A DNA stretch of 19,020 bases, from assembly GCA_017503945.1 (NCBI GenBank), contig JAFVSB010000040.1:1-19020 (forward strand). The letters are read 5' to 3'. The notes beneath the pieces are model-generated. The model was not told the DNA's origin. It did not search any database and was given only the letters and a program-made list of their open reading frames with translations. How positions within the stretch are numbered: the first letter of the stretch is position 1; every line of letters begins with the position of its first letter. Shown here piece by piece: positions 15,359 through 19,020 of this stretch. This DNA comes from Clostridia bacterium. Lineage in GTDB: Bacteria; Bacillota; Clostridia; UMGS1810. A program made the position numbers and the translations under genes.

Positions 15359-16192
15359 TTGATTGAAGTCAAAGATTTGGTATATTCATACATTGCCGAA
15401 AATTCTAAACCTGAAGAAATTCTCAAAAATATAAATATATCCATACAAAAAGGCGAGTTCGTGGCAGTGCTGGGGCACAATGGCTCCGGCAAATCCACCT
15501 TTGCCAAGCATCTCAATGCCATTCTTCTGCCCATGGGCGGCAAGGTATACATCGACGGCATCGACACCTCGCGCCAGGAGCACCTGTGGGATGTGCGCAG
15601 CCGTGTGGGCATGGTTTTTCAAAACCCCGACAATCAGATTGTGGCATCTATTGTAGAAGAAGATGTTGCTTTTGCACCCGAAAATCTCTCAGTTCCCCCT
15701 GAAGAAATCCGCCGCCGCGTTGATGATGCTCTCGAAACTGTGGGCATGAGTGAATATAAAAACCACTCTCCGCACATGCTTTCGGGCGGTCAGAAGCAGC
15801 GCGTTGCCATTGCAGGCATCATAGCCATGAAGCCCGACATCATAGTTATGGACGAGCCCACTGCCATGCTTGACCCCATAGGTCGCCGCGAGGTAATGAA
15901 AACTATTGAAGACCTCAACTCCATATATGGCATCACCATTGTGCTCATCACTCACAACATGGATGAGGCAGTAAAAGCCAAAAGAGTGGTGGTTATAGAT
16001 TCTGGCAAGGTTATCATCGACGACACCCCCCGCAATGTTTTCAAAAATGTGGAGCTTCTCAGGCAAATCGGGCTTGATGTTCCTCAGGCAACCTTGCTTG
16101 CCTATGAACTTCGCCAAAAAGGCTTTAATATCCGCGACGATGTTTTAACAGTAGATGAATGCACAGAGGAGATTTACAAGCTATGCCGATAA
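15359..16192 (+). CDS. ecfA1: ECF transporter ATPase EcfA1
   Basis: One of the two ATPases of the energy-coupling factor (ECF) module that powers uptake of vitamins and metal ions bound by separate S components. The 277-residue protein shows Walker A GHNGSGKS (39-46), the Q-loop VFQNPDNQIVAS (Gln88), the signature LSGGQKQR (141-148), Walker B IIVMDE (161-166) and the switch His199. NPDNQ in the Q-loop is characteristic of EcfA1/CbiO-type subunits. The start is a TTG at 15359 behind CGGAGGG; it yields the normal MIEVKDLVYSY beginning. Encoded directly before EcfA2 and EcfT, the standard order. Confidence 0.96.
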   Translation: MIEVKDLVYSYIAENSKPEEILKNINISIQKGEFVAVLGHNGSGKSTFAKHLNAILLPMGGKVYIDGIDTSRQEHLWDVRSRVGMVFQNPDNQIVASIVEEDVAFAPENLSVPPEEIRRRVDDALETVGMSEYKNHSPHMLSGGQKQRVAIAGIIAMKPDIIVMDEPTAMLDPIGRREVMKTIEDLNSIYGITIVLITHNMDEAVKAKRVVVIDSGKVIIDDTPRNVFKNVELLRQIGLDVPQATLLAYELRQKGFNIRDDVLTVDECTEEIYKLCR

Positions 16193-17043
16193 TTGTACAA
16201 AATGTAAGCTACACATATGGAAAGGGCAGCCCTTTTGAAAAAAAGGCTCTCGAAAACATTTCTTTTACTATAGACGATGGCGATTTTGTTGCTCTCATTG
16301 GCCACACAGGCTCGGGCAAATCCACCCTTATTCAGCTTTTCAACGGTCTTTTAAAGCCCGACAGCGGCAGGGTGATTGTAGATGGTGTGGACCTTTGTGC
16401 CGACAAGACCGACATGCAAAAGGTGCGTAGCTGTGTGGGCATAGTTTTTCAATATCCCGAATATCAGCTTTTTGAAGAAACTGTCTACAAAGACATTGCC
16501 TACGGCCCTGCCAATCTTGGCAAAACAAGCGAAGAAATTGCTCTCATCATCGATGAGGTGCTTCCTTTGGTTGGTCTCGATGCCGATGTTTTGCAAAAAT
16601 CTCCGTTTGAGCTGTCAGGCGGTCAGAAGAGGCGTGTTGCCATTGCGGGAGTTCTTGCAATGCAGCCCAAGGTGCTCGTGCTCGATGAGCCCACTGCAGG
16701 TCTTGACCCTGCAGGGCGCAACGAAATCCTTTCGTGCATCAAAAATCTTCATGACAAAAAAGGTACCACCGTTATTTTGGTGTCGCACAGCATGGAAGAT
16801 GTTGCCAACACTGTAGACAAAATTTTAGTTGTGTCCGATGGCGAGCTGCTTGCCTATGACACAGTGGCAAATGTGTTTAAGGATTCTACAGCTCTCAAAA
16901 ACATAGGCCTCAATGTGCCTCAGGTCACAAGAGTGGTTAACCATCTCAAAGCCAAAGGCATTGACCTTGGCGACGGCATATGCACAGTAGATGCAGCTGT
17001 AGATGCGATTGTGCGATATATGAAGGAGGGCGGCAAATGCTAA
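16183..17043 (+). CDS. ecfA2: ECF transporter ATPase EcfA2
   Basis: The partner ATPase of the ECF module; EcfA1 and EcfA2 form a heterodimer beneath EcfT. The 286 residues include TYGKGSPFEKKAL, which is typical of EcfA2 N-termini, Walker A GHTGSGKS (40-47), Q-loop VFQYPEYQLFEET (Gln90), signature LSGGQKRR (144-151), Walker B VLVLDE (164-169) and His202. QYPEYQLFEET separates it from EcfA1. ATG at 16183 is chosen because the protein then starts MPIIVQNVSYTYG; GAGGAG (16166-16171) is 11 nt upstream. An ATG at 16159 would lie before that site. It overlaps ecfA1 by 10 nt and ecfT by 7 nt. Confidence 0.96.
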   Translation: MPIIVQNVSYTYGKGSPFEKKALENISFTIDDGDFVALIGHTGSGKSTLIQLFNGLLKPDSGRVIVDGVDLCADKTDMQKVRSCVGIVFQYPEYQLFEETVYKDIAYGPANLGKTSEEIALIIDEVLPLVGLDADVLQKSPFELSGGQKRRVAIAGVLAMQPKVLVLDEPTAGLDPAGRNEILSCIKNLHDKKGTTVILVSHSMEDVANTVDKILVVSDGELLAYDTVANVFKDSTALKNIGLNVPQVTRVVNHLKAKGIDLGDGICTVDAAVDAIVRYMKEGGKC

Positions 17044-17840
17044 AAGACATAACTCTTGGTCAATATTTCCCCCTTGATTCGGTCATTCACAAAATAGACC
17101 CTCGCTTCAAGATAATGTTCACTCTTTGCTACATTGTGCTCATTTTCTTTGCTTCTTCACCTGCAGGCTATCTTGCTGTGGGCATATTCAGCTTTTTGGT
17201 GATAAAGCTTTCCAAGGTAGGCTTCAAAGTGGTGCTAAAATCACTCAAGCCCTTGCTTTTTATCTTGTGCTTCACTGCCGTCATCAATTTGTTTTTCACA
17301 GGCGGTGACACAATCCTCTGGCAGTGGAAATTTCTGAAAATCACCACAGATGGCATCATCAATGCTGCAAACATGGCTTTGCGCCTTGTGTTTTTGGTGG
17401 TTGGCAGCTCCATTCTCACCTATACCACATCGCCCATTCTTCTCACCGACGGCATCGAAAGGCTGCTTTCGCCTTTTGCAAAGCTTGGCTTGCCAAGTCA
17501 TGAGCTGGCAATGATGATGACAATAGCTCTCAGATTCATTCCCACTCTTTTGGAAGAAACCGAAAAGATAATTATGGCGCAAAAGGCTCGCGGAGCCGAT
17601 TTTGAAAGCGGCAATCTCATTCGCCGTGCCAAGGCGCTCATTCCTGTTTTGGTGCCGCTTTTCATAAGCTCATTCCGCCGTGCCGATGAGCTTGCTACTG
17701 CCATGGAGTGCAGATGCTATCGCGGCGGCAAAGGCCGTACCAGTCTGCGTCAGCTTCGCGTTACTTCTCTTGACTGGATAGCTTTGGGTGTTATGCTCAT
17801 TTTTGCACTGGTTATTATTTTTATAAATTTGGGTTTTTAA
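17037..17840 (+). CDS. ecfT: ECF transporter transmembrane subunit EcfT
   Basis: The membrane scaffold linking the EcfA dimer to exchangeable S components. The 267-residue protein has hydrophobic segments at about 25-40, 42-58, 70-88, 112-130, 200-212 and 247-265. It has the two coupling-helix motifs in the cytoplasmic region: the ARG triplet at 184-186 (QKARGADFESG) and the second at 225-227, which reads CRC in MECRCYRGGKGRT where ARG or ARC is more usual. ATG at 17037 has AGGAGGG upstream and overlaps ecfA2. No S component gene is in the window, so this looks like the group II (shared) module, whose substrate partners are encoded elsewhere. Confidence 0.95.
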   Translation: MLKDITLGQYFPLDSVIHKIDPRFKIMFTLCYIVLIFFASSPAGYLAVGIFSFLVIKLSKVGFKVVLKSLKPLLFILCFTAVINLFFTGGDTILWQWKFLKITTDGIINAANMALRLVFLVVGSSILTYTTSPILLTDGIERLLSPFAKLGLPSHELAMMMTIALRFIPTLLEETEKIIMAQKARGADFESGNLIRRAKALIPVLVPLFISSFRRADELATAMECRCYRGGKGRTSLRQLRVTSLDWIALGVMLIFALVIIFINLGF

Positions 17841-17841
17841 T

Positions 17842-18576
17842 ATGAAAAATATAAGACTTATCCTACAATATGACGGCACCAACTATCATGGCTTTCAGGT
17901 TCAGCCATCGGTTGTCACAATTCAGGGCACTTTGGAAGAGACAATCAAATCCATCACAGGCGAAGATGTGAGAGTGTCTGGCTGCAGCCGCACCGATGCG
18001 GGAGTGCATGCAGTGCGCTACTCGGCAGGATTTTGCCTCTCTACTCCCATTCCGCCCGAAAAGATAGCTCTGGTCATGAACAATGCACTGCCCGATGACA
18101 TTCGCATTTTATCATCACACGAGGCCGAGGCTGATTTTCATCCGCGCTTTTCATGCGTTGCCAAAAAATATCGCTATGTCATCAACACCTCACCCGATGC
18201 AGGCGTGTTTACCAAAAACTATGAATGGCAGCTTCGCAAGAGCCTCGATGTTGATGACATGAACGCCGGTGCAGCACATATCATAGGTGAGCACGATTTT
18301 CGCTCATTCATGACCACAGGCCCCGAAATGGAGTCAACTGTGCGCAATGTTCACTCTCTCGAGGTTGTGCGTGACGGTGACCTTGTAAAGATTTATATAA
18401 AAGCCGACGGCTACCTCTACAACATGGTGCGCATCATCACGGGCACCTTAGTGCAGGTAGGGCAGGGGCGCATATCGCCCGATGCAGTTAAGACCATCAT
18501 CGACGGCAAAGACCGCAGCCTTGCAGGCCCCACTGCACCGCCGCAGGGGCTTGCACTATATGAAATTTATTACTAA
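17842..18576 (+). CDS. truA: tRNA pseudouridine(38-40) synthase TruA
   Basis: TruA converts uridines 38-40 in the tRNA anticodon arm to pseudouridine. The 244-residue length is normal. Visible signatures are LILQYDGTNYHGFQVQP at the N-terminus, the catalytic Asp52 in GCSRTDAGVHA, FHPRFSCVAKKYRYVI, the HDFRSF block and YLYNMVRIITGTLVQVGQGR near the C-terminus. The ATG is one base after the ecfT stop and has only a weak, purine-poor upstream region, so coupling to ecfT translation is likely. The ecfA1-ecfA2-ecfT-truA order is widely conserved in Bacillota. Confidence 0.97.
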   Translation: MKNIRLILQYDGTNYHGFQVQPSVVTIQGTLEETIKSITGEDVRVSGCSRTDAGVHAVRYSAGFCLSTPIPPEKIALVMNNALPDDIRILSSHEAEADFHPRFSCVAKKYRYVINTSPDAGVFTKNYEWQLRKSLDVDDMNAGAAHIIGEHDFRSFMTTGPEMESTVRNVHSLEVVRDGDLVKIYIKADGYLYNMVRIITGTLVQVGQGRISPDAVKTIIDGKDRSLAGPTAPPQGLALYEIYY

Positions 18577-18590
18577 AGGAGAATTCATCT

Positions 18591-18989
18591 ATGAACGAAT
18601 TTGACACTCCTGATAAAGATAATGTACATGAAAATGAAGAAGAAATCATCGATTCTGAGGTTGTAGACGAGCAGGGAACCGAGAATATTCCCGATGAGGA
18701 TATTCAGGAAACTGAAGATGCCGAGGAATATAATGACGATGACTCTGCATATGAATATGACGAGGCACAACAAGACGAGCAACGAGACGAGGCGGAGTAT
18801 GCACAAGAGGACTGTGCCAATAAAAAAGGCGTTTTAAGCGCAGTCCGTTATTTTATTGCATCAAAGATTTATGCTTTTTCTCAGCTTGACAAAAGGCAGC
18901 GCCGAAACCGTATTATAACCACTTTGGCAGTTGTGCTGCTGGCAGTGCTTATTATGACAGACATAATCCCCATTTTGCCCAATAGCTAA
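18591..18989 (+). CDS. Small acidic single-pass membrane protein of unknown function
   Basis: I do not recognise a family. The 132-residue product has an extremely acidic, probably disordered N-terminal region (residues 1-about 74, dominated by Asp and Glu with several Tyr). A short amphipathic stretch follows (KKGVLSAVRYFIASKIYAFSQL), then a basic cluster KRQRRNR at 101-107 and a single hydrophobic segment at about 108-128, ending four residues later. The basic cluster before the segment predicts the acidic part lies in the cytoplasm with a tail anchor. AGGAG about 10 nt upstream of the ATG and a 14-nt gap from truA put it in the same operon. No terminator is visible before the window ends, so the operon may continue. 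Confidence 0.7.
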   Translation: MNEFDTPDKDNVHENEEEIIDSEVVDEQGTENIPDEDIQETEDAEEYNDDDSAYEYDEAQQDEQRDEAEYAQEDCANKKGVLSAVRYFIASKIYAFSQLDKRQRRNRIITTLAVVLLAVLIMTDIIPILPNS

Positions 18990-19020
18990 CATCGTTCATA
19001 TGTGGGCAATCAATACACCC

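Noticed and set aside
15689..16117. 142-codon reverse-strand open frame opposite ecfA1
   Set aside because: Shadow of an intact ABC ATPase gene with all motifs; the His- and Val-rich product is not protein-like.

Overview
The window reads as a stretch of ordinary chromosome from a low-to-mid-GC Bacillota, most likely a member of the Clostridia. The evidence is the gene content: the Asp23/Gls24-FakA-RecG neighbourhood, a DnaD-type primosome protein beside a DnaI/DnaC-type helicase loader, a protein-arginine phosphatase of the YwlE type, the EcfA1-EcfA2-EcfT-TruA block, and an exported protein with S-layer homology (SLH) domains. The exact family cannot be read from the sequence. All 19 genes lie on the + strand, packed with short gaps or overlaps. 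No IS element, phage gene, CRISPR array, tRNA or rRNA was recognised.

Region 1 (1-6259) holds the tail of a probable SbcD/YhaO-like nuclease, an SbcC/YhaN-like ATPase with a membrane hairpin in its middle, an Asp23/Gls24 protein (YloU), the fatty-acid kinase FakA (YloV) and the helicase RecG. A strong CUUG-loop hairpin lies between fakA and recG. Region 2 (about 6300-12278) opens with a clear sigma-A-type promoter. It runs prfA (RF1), the threonylcarbamoyl-AMP synthase, ywlE, rimI and tsaD, then an SLH protein, and ends in a strong terminator. It combines translation termination, the first and last steps of tRNA t6A synthesis and ribosomal protein acetylation with an unrelated-looking cell-surface gene.

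Region 3 (about 12366-18989) starts after two tandem terminators with a second good promoter. It runs dnaD-like, dnaI/dnaC-like, a SAM-dependent rRNA-type methyltransferase, ecfA1, ecfA2, ecfT, truA, and a small acidic single-pass membrane protein of unknown function. The first pair probably loads the replicative helicase. The ECF trio is the shared energising module for vitamin and metal uptake; no substrate-binding S component is present here.

I found no convincing undescribed multi-gene system. The points most worth a second look are the SLH protein with five tandem repeat domains directly behind tsaD, the membrane-hairpin SbcC-like ATPase, the absence of prmC, tsaB and tsaE from places where they often sit, and the orphan acidic membrane protein at the end of the ECF-truA operon.
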